64,000 bases of DNA from the NCBI GenBank assembly GCA_963070105.1, contig OY718807.1:10289105-10353104 (forward strand). Direction: 5' to 3'. The notes beneath the pieces are model-generated. The model made no database searches and was not told the DNA's origin. It saw only the letters and a list, made by a program, of their open reading frames with translations. Positions 1 through 13,720 of this stretch are shown in pieces (the first letter of the stretch is position 1; every line of letters begins with the position of its first letter). Position numbers and translations under genes: made by a program. The DNA is from Litomosoides sigmodontis (Eukaryota > Nematoda > Chromadorea > Rhabditida > Onchocercidae).

Positions 1-183
1 CGTCTCTTCCAATCTTTCCTCCAATATCTGCACCACACCTTCCTTCGGAGTTCCTGCACTAAGACACTGCTTCCAATTAGCGCCTCATCTCACGACCAAG
101 TTGTAAATGCTACGAATTTAGTTACACCCTTCCTTCTATGGCTGGTAACAGAGCTAGAACTTGATCAACAACTTCGGACAGTC
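1..183. other. 3' flank of the alr-1 gene
   Basis: This is the stretch beyond the TAA stop at the left edge, presumably the 3' UTR of the minus-strand homeobox gene. No AATAAA is visible on the minus strand here, so the polyadenylation site may lie outside the window. Confidence 0.4.
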
Positions 184-3100
184 TTATTTTGTTGAATCAT
201 CTTTTGGGTTTGTCAAGTTAACCGGCGATTTCGCACCGCTTGTTATAGCTGCAGCACCACTGCTCATCAGTGACCGGAACACGTGCTGAGTTTCGGACCA
301 TGAACCTCTGCTTGCTGCAGCAGCACCAACCAACGGTGTCCCCGTAGCAGCGGTTCCGGTCCATATTCCTGAATACTGCTTGGAGAGGTTTTCCATAGCA
401 ATCATTCGCTGCAAGTGCTGCATGTAATTGGCGGCCGCAAGCTGTTGCTGATAACCATAACCGCTAAGCACAAAGGATGTCAGGTCAGTTCCGGCAGTTG
501 TAGCAACACCATTGGTGGTACTTATCGCCGGAACAAATGTAGGCAACTTTGTTAAGGAGATCGCTGGGTTGACACTTCCAGTTGGTTTTAAGCGCTCGAC
601 TTCCGGACTTACAGAGGATGCAATCGTGCTCACTGGAGTTGACACTCTGCAAAAGACAGTCATTGTTTTCCAATTCTTCCATACAACATCTCAAGTGGTC
701 AGATACCAACCAAGCAAAAATTCAAGCTTGCTTTCAAGCGCACAGCGCACGGAGAAAAAAGCCGACAAGCCGAGGCCGGATGGATCGGCTTATCGGTGTA
801 TCGGTCGCAATATGAGCATCAAAACGAAAGGGCATTCATTAATCGACTCCAATCTAATCATTACCTGATTCCATCCGAATTCATCGTACTCGGTTCATTA
901 TTTACGCTAGCAGTGGTTGCAACCGGAGAAGATCGATGGAGCGGTTCGGCTACATCGTTCAGTGGAGTGGGTGTTAGAGCGGCAACATTCAGGAGAGCAG
1001 GTGTTGTTGACATGAATGCCGCTGCAGCCGGATTCATCATAGATTCTGCTGCAACCTTCAGTACCTTACTTACGGTCATGGTACTCTAACTCTAGTTGAA
1101 CTAGTTTGAGGAACGTTGCACTTCCTTACTACCTACATTTATAACTTGCTTATCTTGCGTGAATTCACAGACCTATTGCTTGCTGCTGTGCACTCATCGC
1201 AGCCATGATTGCAGCCGGGTCGGCGCTGCTTTCCGCAGATTGTTGAGCAGCAGCTGCGGCAAGGAGTGCGTAAGGATGTGGCTGCATCAAAGGATGAGCG
1301 GAGCGTGAAACATGATGCGGAGTTGTATGTCCGTAAGGGTGGACTGTGGAAGTCCTCTCCTGCTTCCTCCACTTCGCTCGTCGATTTTGGAACCATACCT
1401 GAAGTCTCCCTTTTTCTCTTACCATCTTGCACTCAAAACTATGAGGCATGTGTTGAGCACGGGATTCCGATGTCATTCAAACTTGCATCATATCTCTCAC
1501 GTTACTTGAAGAAAGAAAAGGACGAGAAGAGAAGACGCCTTACCTGAACCCTGGCCTCGGTAAGAATAACTCGTTGTGCTAATTCTTCTCTGCAATTGAA
1601 ATTTTGTAGATGGCTGTAGAGAATGTAAGAGATCATTTGATTGGAAGTATGATTCTAGTTAAACTGGAATTAGTAAAATTAAAATTATGATTCACAAAGA
1701 ATGAACGATAGTCGACGGCGTTTGACGGTCAATAAATATGTCGTACACGCAAAAAGTTAGTTAGTTGGCAAAAATTGAGAATGAGCAGCTGTGCGGAAGT
1801 GGACAGCAGGTGTTTTGCGACTTCCTCTAATTAGGAAATCAATCGTTATTAAAGTGAGCAAAAAAATGCTAAGGATAGATGAAAGTAAGCAAAGGATGAG
1901 ATCATCCGAAGAGAGTGGAAACGTTTTCCCACGTGGGGGGTATTTATCGCCCTAATTGCAACTGCACTATTTTGCGGATAATAGGAACAATTTGTTGTAA
2001 TTATGTCATTTGTCGGTATTTCTGCCTTTTCAAATTCATTTAAACTGATAATTACTCCTTTATCATTCATTAATATCAGCAGTGAGAGGGGGAAATTGGA
2101 TGCTTTTATTTGAATTGCAGATGTCCTTGACTTCTGCTAAAGATGTCGTCGGCTTCAGCAATGAGAAGAGAAGATGATCACTTACTTACTTAACGAAGAC
2201 AACCACCATCCTAGTGCGCTTGCGCTTTCATCCTCCACGTTACGTTTACAAAGGAAGATATTTTCAGCACACACTTCACGCTGGCATTTATAACAGAGAA
2301 CTTTGGCTTCCTCCGAGAAATGGCAATAATACCTGGTGAAAACGTCGGGATAGTGCGTCCTTGCAAATACCTTTTCCAGTTCGTCTAACTGATAAGCAGA
2401 AAATGTCGTCCGATATCGGCGCTGTTTCCGCTTTCCATTATCTTCAGGACTGTTGGAACACGAAGACGGTCGATCAGTGACGCCCAGTAAGTCCTAAGAA
2501 ATACAACGATATCTGATGAGAGAGAGCATTGATGATTGATTGCTTAATTACTCCTTACTTCTTAATGCTTTTTCACCTACTCAATGTCTAGCTATTATTA
2601 ATGACTACTTACTTAATTGACTATTTCCTCGATTAGTGCTTAATTATTAAAGACCGCCTAATTAATTACTTATTGACAGTTTTTCCTTACTCACTGATTA
2701 ACTATTAATAGCTGTTTATGTCTTCAGGCTAGAATTAAGTTGTTTTTCACTTCTTCATACTTATTTTAGGAGTATTTATCCATTGTGACACGTCGATAAT
2801 TGGATAAGCAAATTGGAGAGGAAATAAATGCATAAAGGCTAAATCATGTGGAATACTTCTGCTCTACTAAACCGAGTAAATTTCTTACATTTGATACGGA
2901 CGGCTTCATGCTGTGTCCGGTTGTTCCTGAATATTACAAAGAGTAGTTAGAATTCCCTTCGATTTTCACTGATGCTTCTTAACAAATGTGTACAGTACAG
3001 TACTAGTGTTCAGTAAGACTGCTATCACTGTAATAATGAAATACGTGCAAGTGGACAGACATCTGTGCGGTCCTGAGATTCAAACAGATTCCGCATAACA

Positions 3101-4503
3101 TCATTCATCCATCAAATTCTGCTTCTTTTCCTGATTTGTTGGGACAACGGTCGACACGACACTAATCTACCAGGAAAAAGTCACTCACAAGTTAGAGAAT
3201 GACAAGTTGAAGGATTTCTACAACAACATTCCGATCAATGCATTTGGAATAAACCGTTTTCTGTCCGTTTTGCTTGCATCGAATGCATGACACGATTGAG
3301 GGTGTTGCGCACGCACGTTAGCCGGAGGTGAGGTGAGGTGAACCTTCCCACCTTCCTGGATCATTTTTGCGAACAAGAGATACTACTCCCGCTCGAAAGA
3401 TCAAGCCAATGGCATGAATATCAGCCTTCTTCTCTTCTCTCTCTCTCTCTCTCTCTCTCTCGCTATCCTAGGGATGGAATATGCCGAAAGGGAAGTAAAG
3501 CAAAGAAAATGGATCAAAAGGAGCCGCAGGCGTTACAAGGCGATTGCAAATTAAGAATCCTAACAGTAGTTGAGGAAAACAAACGGACGTTATGGCTCAC
3601 CCACCGCCATTTGCTATTGACATAATCGGAGTAGCAGCGTAGCGGAAGCAAACAGAATTAGATAATCGTAGGGATGGTCATGTCTTTTAAGAGCATGCCT
3701 ATTATGATCAGTCAGCTGACTGACCTGGTGCTTTTGTTTGCGGTGCTTTGTGCGAAAATGAATAAATAAACCTGCGGAGGATTCGCTTCCGACGGCATTG
3801 ATGCTTTGACGCTCATCATCACTGTCCTTCCGCTGAGCTACCTTACTAGTTGCGGTTGCGGTTGCGGCTGCGGCTGTGGCTGTGGCTGTGGCTGTGGCTG
3901 TGGCCGTTAGAGCAGAAATTGCGAATGGAGAATTGAGAAAGGAACCTGTTTCGCTCGGTTTCGCTAATGCAACTGCGGAGAAGCCTAAAAAGAGAGTTAG
4001 TTCCCTTCACGAGTTAGTCAGCGAACGAAGGAGCAGCTACGCTAAAAGCGTCGGACAATTCCTTGAAATGTTGCACTTCGAAATCTCCTTTCAATCGTTT
4101 TACTACTGCTTATGGAGTCGGAGCTACGGCGGTAGAAAACGAACGAAGCACAGTGAGAAAGCATACCGTTCGAAAGGGAATTAGCAGAACCATTTGAAGG
4201 ATTGATGCTTGCTTGTTGTTGTTGTTGTTGTTGTTGTTGTTGCTGCTGCTGCTGTTGTTGTTGTTGTTGTTGTTGTTGTTGTGCGAGTATCACTTTCTGT
4301 TGCTCGAATAATAATTGGGTCATTGTAAGAGGCGGACGGAGTAGAAATGGTGCCAGATTAGGTACCGTGGTTGGTACCACAACTGGCGTTTTTGGCGCTG
4401 CTTCTTGCGGCTTACTATCTTCCTCACCGGGATCAACCTCTGCGGCGTTAGGTGCTTCTGTTTTCTCCGGGCAACTCTCAGTAGTCAGCAATTTTTCGGG
4501 CAT
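184..4503 (-). CDS. alr-1: Aristaless/ARX-family paired-like homeodomain transcription factor, 7 exons, 484 codons
   Basis: Exons in reading order on the minus strand: 4503-4167, 2926-2889, 2493-2333, 1589-1544, 1398-1173, 1048-865 and 646-184. All introns are GT-AG, all phases match, and the lengths sum to 485 codons including the stop. The N-terminus is acidic and proline-rich, followed by 23 glutamines (about residues 75-97). The homeodomain covers about residues 149-208: it opens QRRYRTTF, has [12 protein letters not shown] in helix 2, and has [14 protein letters not shown] in helix 3 with Gln at position 50. HPYG follows it, as HPY does in fly Aristaless. One intron falls between homeodomain positions 46 and 47, a hallmark of paired-like genes. 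The C-terminus is Ala/Gln/Met-rich, and I see no OAR (aristaless) motif. The family binds TAAT palindromes as dimers and specifies neurons; in C. elegans alr-1 acts in touch-neuron and GABA-neuron identity (family knowledge). The next-best assignments would be ALX or DRGX. Confidence 0.87.
3431..3462. repeat. CT dinucleotide microsatellite
   Basis: A pure CT run of about 30 bp within the first alr-1 intron. Confidence 0.85.
3850..3904. repeat. 6-bp minisatellite (TGCGGT/TGTGGC)
   Basis: About nine tandem hexamers in the first alr-1 intron, drifting from TGCGGT through TGCGGC to TGTGGC. It is open in several frames on both strands. None of the readings fits the alr-1 phase, so I read it as non-coding. 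Confidence 0.7.
4213..4281 (-). repeat. CAA/CAG repeat coding for 23 glutamines in alr-1 exon 1
   Basis: The plus strand reads TTG repeated with four CTG units inside. On the minus strand this is 19 CAA and 4 CAG codons in the frame of the first alr-1 exon. Mixed codons suggest a partly stabilised tract, but its length could still vary between individuals. Confidence 0.85.
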
Positions 4504-6591
4504 TCAATTTTATAGCAGATTTCTGACGAAATTTTTAAAATTTCGTTTTTAAAAGGGGAAAAAATTGCAATACACTTCAATGGTGCTCAGTGTTTTAAAG
4601 TTCTGTTCTATTCTGAAAAAGAAGCTGTCAGTTAAAATAGTCAAGAGAATTAAAATACAATATCTCGCGTTCGGTTCTATGTGATATTTGTGATTTAGCG
4701 AGAAAACGATTCAAAATACAAGCTGAGAATTCAATATGAAGCACTCGTTAATTAATTAAATTAGGAAAGATGAAGAATAACACCGTTTGGGATGGCAGAC
4801 CAAGCCTATGCTCAATCCACGGTGAGCTTTTTGAGCAACGGCTAATAAAAAGTTTGAATGAGCAAAAACGTCCTAGGTAGTAATGGTAGCTTGGTCTGGT
4901 ACTACTACTACCGGGGTCGTCATATTTACAGATTCTGCAAGTTGCGGTGCCAATCATTCCTCATTCCGCGACCATCATTCTGAGTTGCAAAATTATTTAC
5001 TGTGCTGGTAATTCGACGTGGACAGTTCCGTCATCGGAGCAGCTAGCTGGTAGGTAAACAATTAAACGCTAGCGTATTTCCGAGACTTAAAAATGGGGAG
5101 CAGAAGAAAAGTAGAGTAGAGTATGAACAAGGAAGGGAACGTTTCTGCAATTCTCACAAATTTTTGCTTTTACATGGAATCAATGAATAGTAGTACGAAA
5201 TTAAATTTTAAATATGTTTGAGGAGTAGGAAGAAAAGTAACGTCATCTGATGGATCTGAAAAAGATAGAAAGGGCAGAAATAAAGAAAGAAAGAAGGAAG
5301 AGGAAAGACAGGAGAAGAAGGAATAAAGTAAATAAAAATGTAATTTAAGGACTTCAATTTCCCGTAATTGAGATACAAATTTCTACTGGTGCTATTGCTG
5401 TCGCTGTTGTCGCTGCAGTGCCATGCAGACTGAGGTTTCGACGAGGGGAACACACATGGGGGAGGGTGGGTACTGTATTTCAAGATACTGTTAACTCCAT
5501 CCACATACATGTTGTAACTCATATTTGCGCCTAAAAATCAGGTGGAGGAGAAGTGGGGAACATTTACTTTGATATGACAGTGCATCAAATCGCTCTGCTT
5601 TTCCCCTAAATACCCTGATTGCGCGAATCTGACATTTGAATGAGATGCAGCAGATGCAAATGAGAGGGAGAATGCAAGAAGTTTCAAATCAGGTTAACTT
5701 TCCACCAATGAGCTTAATTAACAGCCGTTGGTTGACAACATCATGAAATATGCAACACTTTTCTCTTAACTTAATTAATTTACTGCTCATTAAAAATGTT
5801 GATTGAAATATTTGACAATCACTGAAAAGGTAGCAGAAGAGAGGGAGAAAGTGGGAGAGACTGGGAAGGAGCACCGACAGACAGGGCACCGCAACCCCGC
5901 GATCTGAGAGATACCTCCCTGCAAGCCTACTGATACCATCTCGTGCAAATCGTTTTCAGTCCTGCTGCAGGAGGCACAGGTTGGAAGATCAGCTGGTAGA
6001 ACTACATGCTGCTTATCACACACACACACGAATAGATGAAGAGAGTTGAGAGTTACGGCAAGCAAATAATCATAATTCCTTTAGATCATCCAATAGCATG
6101 AAATGATCGAAGGTCGATGGGTCACATTTCATTCAAGCAGCACCTCCTCGTGCGTGCTTCCACCTGCTAACGGTTTAACTTGTCATTGGCTCGCTTCCGC
6201 TTTCACTCGAAATTACCTCATCTGACCGCAACAATATTTGGCGACAATGAGATCCATCAAGCAGCGGCAGAAGCAGCGGCAGAAGCAGCGGCAGAAGCAG
6301 CAGCAGCGGCAGCAGCAGTAATAATAGTAATAATAATCGAAACGCTAATAGTCAGTAATAACAATGATCCAAAAGCAGCAATTACTGTTAAAAGAATGGG
6401 AAAGGCGAGAAAGAGAGAGAGAGAGAGGGAGGGGGGGAAGAGAGAGGGGGAGAGAAGGAAGCCGAAGTGGCAATTAAGCAAATCGAAAATGGCCGGGTTG
6501 AGAAGTAATAAATTTAATAAAAGTTATACTATTGCGTGCCGAAAATGTTCCTTCCTACGAAGCATTTGCTGGAGTGACTGCATGAAAAAGG
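4504..6591. other. Upstream flank of alr-1, no gene seen
   Basis: This stretch contains the 5' flank and probable promoter of the minus-strand alr-1 gene. I see no convincing exon. The last 330 bp before the ATT array is low-complexity: AGCAGCGGC-type triplets at 6259-6318 and a GA-rich tract at 6410-6450. Confidence 0.5.
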
Positions 6592-6973
<382 letters not shown>

Positions 6974-8339
6974 ATTATTGTTACTAGTATCATTATCATT
7001 ATTATTGATTATCGTTACTATTACTATGCTATTCGTGTTTTACTTTTTGATTATTCTCCCAAGTAATCACATTACATGCTATGAAAAGAAGCGAGAAATC
7101 TACTCAAGCCATTAATATCAGTCTTTAAAACTCAATTTAATTCCAATTCAGTCCCCCCTCCCACTCCAGCATTACATCCTTTTCCATCCTCCTCAGTGAT
7201 GCTGTTAATTACTACTAATCATACCGATATAACTGCAGTTGACATTGCTCGACTTATCGCATTTCAATCGCAAGTTATCCATCACATACATACTACGTAA
7301 TACTGCTGCTGTTGACATTGCTATCGTCCGTATCACATTATCACTATCATTATCATTATCATCACTCTCACTCTTCTCGTAGCTTTGTTAGCGTCGAAGA
7401 GAAGTGAAGTCGATATGAGACAAAAGACCCGTGTCCAATTACCGCTATCCGGTTCCGCAAACTCACTTACTTATAAGCCCGCCCGTTGCTTTCGCCGAAG
7501 AGAAGACCACAGCAAAAGTTGTTTCACGTCGTTATTCCAAATAATTTTTTTATCCCTAAATGAATTTTCATTTGGCAAAGTTCAAACAGAATTTAATTTT
7601 AAAAAAATGCTCATCAAAAAATTTTCATCTGGTCGGATCCTCTGCAATTTAATCATCATTATTATTTGTTGACCGTTGAATTTATGGAAAGTGATAAGCG
7701 TGGAAGTGAAAGCAAAGCATAACGAACTCCGATTAACTAAATTGAAGAGTGCATGAATGCTACAAATTGTCGGATTATAAACGACTACTTGTGAAAAAGC
7801 TTCGTGTGGTTTTCATTCCTTAACGATTCACAGGACCTGAACCATTCCCACTTCTTCATTGCAAAGCTGAAGAAGGAGAAGAAGTAAAAGATGACTGCGC
7901 AGCCCTTTTCCGCACAGCAGCGCTTCATGCAATCAAATTAGATAGTGCGATGAGCTCAGAGCTCAATTCAATCACAAATCCCGCCTAATATCGTCCGTCT
8001 TTTCTTTTCACATTAAAAACATTAAATCCTCGCATTCGTTAGAAATTGGATGACCAACAGAGCACTTACTTCTACTCCTTCCCTACGACAACAGACAAAC
8101 AACACATTCTCAAAGCATCTGTATGATTACTCGCGACCGGCTTATATTGTAAGCTGATGTCGATAAAAGTTTCGCAGGCAGGACGGTTTGATAAACAGCT
8201 TAATTGTTCCCATCCAACAGTTACTTCTCGTCCTCATAGTAGAGAGCACAATTACTGATAAGAATGGAATCCGGATTGCTCCGGATTCATTAACGAATTT
8301 CCTGTCAAGTAGCACTATCTTTGCTTACATTCTGCATTT

Positions 8340-8342
<3 letters not shown>

Positions 8343-8388
<46 letters not shown>
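8343..8388. repeat. (GT)n microsatellite
   Basis: About 23 perfect GT units. Confidence 0.9.
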
Positions 8389-8393
<5 letters not shown>

Positions 8394-11300
8394 ACTTGGA
8401 GGGTACGTGGCAAACATTGAAAGAAATATGCAGCATAAGTGACAAATTAGACAGGAAATCGGAATTGAGACTAAGCGGGCGGGCGAGTGGTAGGCAAATT
8501 GAGAAGCAAAGTGTAGCGGCGGCGCAAAAAAGGCCGAGAAGGAAAGATGCAATTAATAGCAGCTGACCTTCTCGTCCATAAGTAAGCAAGTTAGTGGGGA
8601 AGTAAAAGTAAACCAATTTCTTTCATTACCTAAGTGCACTAAATATGTATGTTCATCCCTCCGCTCCGCTCCGCTTCCCACCCTCTTATTCCACCATCAT
8701 CCAGTTGTCCTCAACAAATGCAAGCGCTTCAGGGTGCGGAGGAGGAGGAGAGGAGAGCAACGACGACAAATTTCAATTGCTCGTTTGAACCGATGACGGT
8801 TGCGAAATTCCTCTCATCCAAGCAAGGTTGACGACATTTAACACCGAAACTTTGAAGCAATTAAATGTGTAGGATGCAGTAGCAGTAGCAGTAATTAATT
8901 ATTTATGTTAGCAAGCAATCAAGAAGAGATAATTGATATTGTGACTATTAACGTGGAGAGGTATTGTTATTATTGCTTTTAGTGCACCTATCAAGGCGTG
9001 GACCTGAAATGCAATGAAAAGGAGAGGGGAGGGGAGGAAGCTGCCAGGTTGCATAACTCGTGGAGAGCAGGGAGTTTCCACGGCGCTTCCCACGGACGCG
9101 CTGTTGTTCATCTCGGTAGATGCAGGGACAGAAGGGACAGGGCAGAAGGGAGGGAAGGAGGAAGGAAGAAGGAAGAAGGAAGCAAGCATCGATAAAGTAA
9201 ATAAGACGGGAAAGATGTAGGGATGGCTCTCGACAGCATCAAAGGAGAATGCATCTTGCCCGCTATGACAATTAAATCTTGGAGGATTAGGGGAAAGGAC
9301 GCGCTGAGCACTTGAAATAAGTAAACTAATTAATTAAAGGAATGAATGAATGAGTGCAACGAAATGCAAATGTAATGAAATTAACCATAATTGCAAATCA
9401 TTGCAACTTTTCCAGCAAACGTCTCATCGGCCAATCGAATCTCAAGCGCATTCGTGCCACAATAGGAGACACTGAGAATCCTCGAAGAGCATTCCTTCCA
9501 CATTCTTTCTACTTATGCAACGACAATTTCCGCTCTCGCCTCGCCGCCGTCCACCCTGTCGTTCGAGTGTCCAACAATCACTGCACTACCAATCAGGAAA
9601 CGTTTCGGAATAAACAGAGTAGTAGCACAGACCTCACTCATCAATTACGATGGAAAAAATGAAGCAAAACGACAAACCTGCTAGGCTATCATTCAAGAAT
9701 AAAAGTGAAATCACTAATTAATTGCAAAGAGAAATCAAGGAGAAGTAGATCAGACGTGAAAAACAACATTTGTTATGCCAATACTTCCAACTTAGGCTGA
9801 TAAGTTATTATCAGTCGTGCGCTAGTTTTTTGGTGACATCAACAAGAGAGCTGGAAGGAAAGAAGGAAGGAAGGAAGGAAGGAGCGGAATGATAAAACGA
9901 ATAATCATTCATTGCTTAGCTTTATTCCATATGAGCAGCAGCACTTCTCATCGTAATGGCTTGCTCAAAATGAAATCCCGAAAAATAATGGAAAGTCTTG
10001 AAATGAGGACCACTGATAACACTTCACGCCAATAGCTACTGTCAGTAATAGGAAAGCAAAACTTAAACATCCACGAAAACTTTAATTTGCAACGAACAGA
10101 AGCGACGGTTTCGTGCGACTGCATAAATCTGCCATTCTGTGATGAAACGTTCACATTTCAAGTGTTCTGAAGTAAATTGTTACGATAAAATGGCCGAAGG
10201 GTCTGCAGCTAAACTGGTCACTTGCAAATTCCGGTTCATTTTCTTCTGCGGAGCCAGAACACAGCGGTATTATCCCGGCCTTTCAACCTTCAAGCTCGAG
10301 AGCATAAATACTAAATGAAGCGAGTTTCGCGCTACCTCTCCACTCATTTATGAAGGTATTTTCTTCTTTCAACACAGAAAAATGCCGAGAGAGGAATTAA
10401 AAGAAGCACTCGTCTCGCCGTCCATTAGGACGAGCAAGAGTTGCCGATGATAATATTCGCTGGTCAGTTTCAGAGCGACATGTGTCAATGCTTCTTGCAT
10501 GTTTGACAACATGCAAACATGTCATTTTGGACACGTTCAAACAACTATCCGATTTCCAGTCTCGCCACTGAAGTGCTGCTAGAGACCGTTGTATGTCCAC
10601 TCAATGCTACTTATAACTGGAGAAATTGCAGCGCGCTCAAGACAGTAACAAATTAGTGAGTGCATACCCTCTCTCCCGAGATGCTCCGATGCGACGTACC
10701 CGTGGAAGAGAAAGATGAACACTGCCTCTGGTGGAATTAGAAGCCGCTGAATTCCGCCGTGCCAGAAGTGCAACTCATAACTTCCAGCGAAATTTTCTTC
10801 GCCTTCCACAACAATAATACGCCGGCGTAACAAGGACTCAGGAATCAAACACAGATGATGGTACTGTCTTGAGGGAGAAACATCGCCCTGCTATGCTGCG
10901 CGGATGATGATGATGGATCGTAGAAGAGATTAAAGAAGGAATAATTTCCCAATCAAAGGAAGGAGAAAAAAATAAAATGATTTTAATATAGCTACGAGTG
11001 GACTGCTGCTCTGTTAATTGAATTGATTAGTAGTTTCGAAAGAATAAAAAATGAAATTGCTTTTCCCCCACCCCTCTCTTTCTGTCCCATTCCTGCTACC
11101 GTGCCTTATGCTTTCTTATCTAAATTTTTATCCCTTAAACAAAAAATGCGCCTTAAGTAAGCTTAACGAGAATGCTAAAAGTATGAGAGAAGTGCGGCGT
11201 AAATGTCATGTCTCAACCTCCGGCAGAGTCGCAGTCATTTCATTATCGCAACATGACCTTAATTAAATTTCACTTCCAATAAATGATTTGCCAAATGCAA

Positions 11301-12153
11301 TAAAAGCTGCATTCGTTTCTCTAGTTTTCCTACTTTCTCACCTCCCAAAAATTTGCATATTATTAATTCAAATGAAGCGTAGATTTCGACTCACTCTTAG
11401 TTGAAGTTGGGTGCTTTCCTTCCACTCCCCATCGCGTGTAGGCGGCAGTAATTACGCACCGCCACTTCATCTCCAGCCCAATGCTCGGTCAGCGGTAGTT
11501 GTATGTAGGAAATTTCCCGTCGTTGGCATTCGGATCATCCAGTAGCGACAGCCCGCAAGAAGCCTTCTACCACGCAGAGTAGTGTTGTGGTGGTTGAAGG
11601 AATCCAATGCGAATGCGAGCTTGCGGCATCGCATCCGTGAGAGGCGCAGATTGCGCAGATGTTCCAGGTAATGGCTGAGAATTCTTGCTTATCGCCAGAA
11701 CGACGATACGACGCCAAACAGTTTTCGAATGTACGACGAGAGAAGAAGGAAGGAATGTGATGCATTCGCTGCTGCTGCCACTGAATATATTTTATATATT
11801 TTCCCATGAAACAGTTAGACAGATAGTTGCTGCTGCTGCTTCGCATCCAACAAAACCAAATTCCTGCAAGTGGAGGAGGAAGCTCAAGGAGTGGTAACTT
11901 TATGAAAGTTCTGAGTAGCAGTAAGATAGGATGAAGAAGGGGAAAGAAAACGTCATCCATCGTGTTTGGCAGGCAAAGAAAGTGCTAAAGTAATACGCAT
12001 GCACCCTTCGTTATGCAACGTCCACAGTGACAGTTTCGTTTCACACGACGCTAAGCCAACTCGAGGTAGGCCTAGGCGCGGTTCGTCCCCACAGAAGCAG
12101 CGCAGTACTTGCAAATGGATATTTGGACAATTGAATGATTAAATCAAAAAGTG

Positions 12154-12154
<1 letters not shown>

Positions 12155-12194
<40 letters not shown>
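12155..12194. repeat. (AC)n microsatellite
   Basis: About 20 perfect AC units. Confidence 0.9.
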
Positions 12195-12195
<1 letters not shown>

Positions 12196-12645
12196 GCCTT
12201 CCCACTCTCGCTGCTTGGTCCCCAAAACACCGGTGCCGCAATTTATGCACCGTTGGAAACGATCAGTTAATGCAATCAAAATGATGCTTCCACTACGATC
12301 ACATCATATAAAAAAGCGAGGCAATTTCCGTCACGTCAAGGAGCCAACCGGATAGGGTGTTGTCCGAAAGCGGAAGGAGCGGAGCGAATTGGACAGATCC
12401 GGACAGTCGTGATCATCATCATACTTTTCCGCAGTACTAGTTAGAATTCCGATTTCATGGGATGAAATTTTATTCTTATAGAAATTACTAGCAAACCACT
12501 CTTCCAAAGGTAATATTATATTAGTCATAAAGCAAACTCGTAAGTATAACGTCCTCCAACCATGGCTACAAGCATACACATCATCTCACCATCTCATTTA
12601 AATGCATTTTAAATAGTCAGCTACATTTCCCAACACATACACATT

Positions 12646-12648
<3 letters not shown>

Positions 12649-12678
<30 letters not shown>

Positions 12679-12710
12679 CACACACACACACGCACACACA
12701 CGCACACACA
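12649..12710. repeat. (CA)n microsatellite with CG interruptions
   Basis: About 30 CA units broken at intervals by single CG units. Confidence 0.85.
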
Positions 12711-13640
12711 ACTATCGGCGTACTCACATGTACATATATATTATGATGCTAATAATATGATAGCATAATGGTACTAATGATGTGATAAAAATGAGTGCAC
12801 ACTACGCTAGCTTTAGCATAGGAGAATGGAACACTTAACGGAGCACTGCGACAGGGAGCTTTTTCTCTGCGACTGTGATTATCCACATGTGAACGAGAAG
12901 TTTCAGGTCGCACAGACTTTCGCAGTTATTACTTCACGCAGCGCGAATAAATGACCGTGAAGTCGCTGTGCAGTGTTTTACCCTCCGCGACCAAACGAAA
13001 TAGGAAATGCGTGGAAGTGAGGAATGAAGGAAGCACTATGGGTCGGTGGCATGAGGTCGGGTAGCAGCTGCATACAGTAAGAAATATGGCGAGAATGAAG
13101 AAGTCGGGACAGACCGCACGAGGCTTTTTCACTGCCAAGGTAAAGGCGAACGATAAGTCGCATGTCATTCCTTGCTGACGTCAGCACCCACCGCTTTCCA
13201 CACACTTTCCAATTTGCTTCTCCTCTCCTTCGGAGCAGGAAATTAAATTCTCCGAGTTATTATTGGAATAATAAAATTGCATTATTTTCCCGAACGCACG
13301 GCGGAATTATGAATAAGCAAGAGGTGGCGACGCGCGCTAATCATACGTATCTGTGTGCGATATTTTTGATCGTTCTGTCTAGCAGGAATTTCATGAGTAA
13401 TGATGATTAATTTCGCTTCCTTTCTTCCTTCTCCTATTATTTTGCCATTTCTTCCCACACCTGGCTGATGAGTGTGCCGGAAAAATCTACCGTCCTTATT
13501 GGAAGAGAGATTTCCTCCGCCACAGATTTCCCCTCTCACCTCATCACCTCCATGAACCCAAGTTGCGATTTTTTTCTCCCCTCCATGGCGCAAATTCGAC
13601 GGCGGCCATCTTCAGCGTCCGATAACACGAAAGCCAGCGA

Positions 13641-13643
13641 CGG

Positions 13644-13678
<35 letters not shown>

Positions 13679-13720
13679 TCAACAGCGGCGGCAGCAGCAG
13701 CAGCAGCAGCAGCAGCAGCT
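13641..13720. repeat. (CAG)n-rich triplet tract
   Basis: AGC/CAG triplets with AAC, ATC and GGC interruptions. The tract is open in several frames on both strands and has no adjoining coding signal. Confidence 0.75.

Noticed and set aside
2889..4166. Joining alr-1 exon 1 directly to the homeodomain exon
   Set aside because: The phases do not match (phase 1 to phase 0); the 38-bp exon resolves this exactly.
3876..4184. Plus-strand frame with Val-Ala repeats
   Set aside because: It lies on the hexamer repeat and partly opposite alr-1 exon 1, with no family features.
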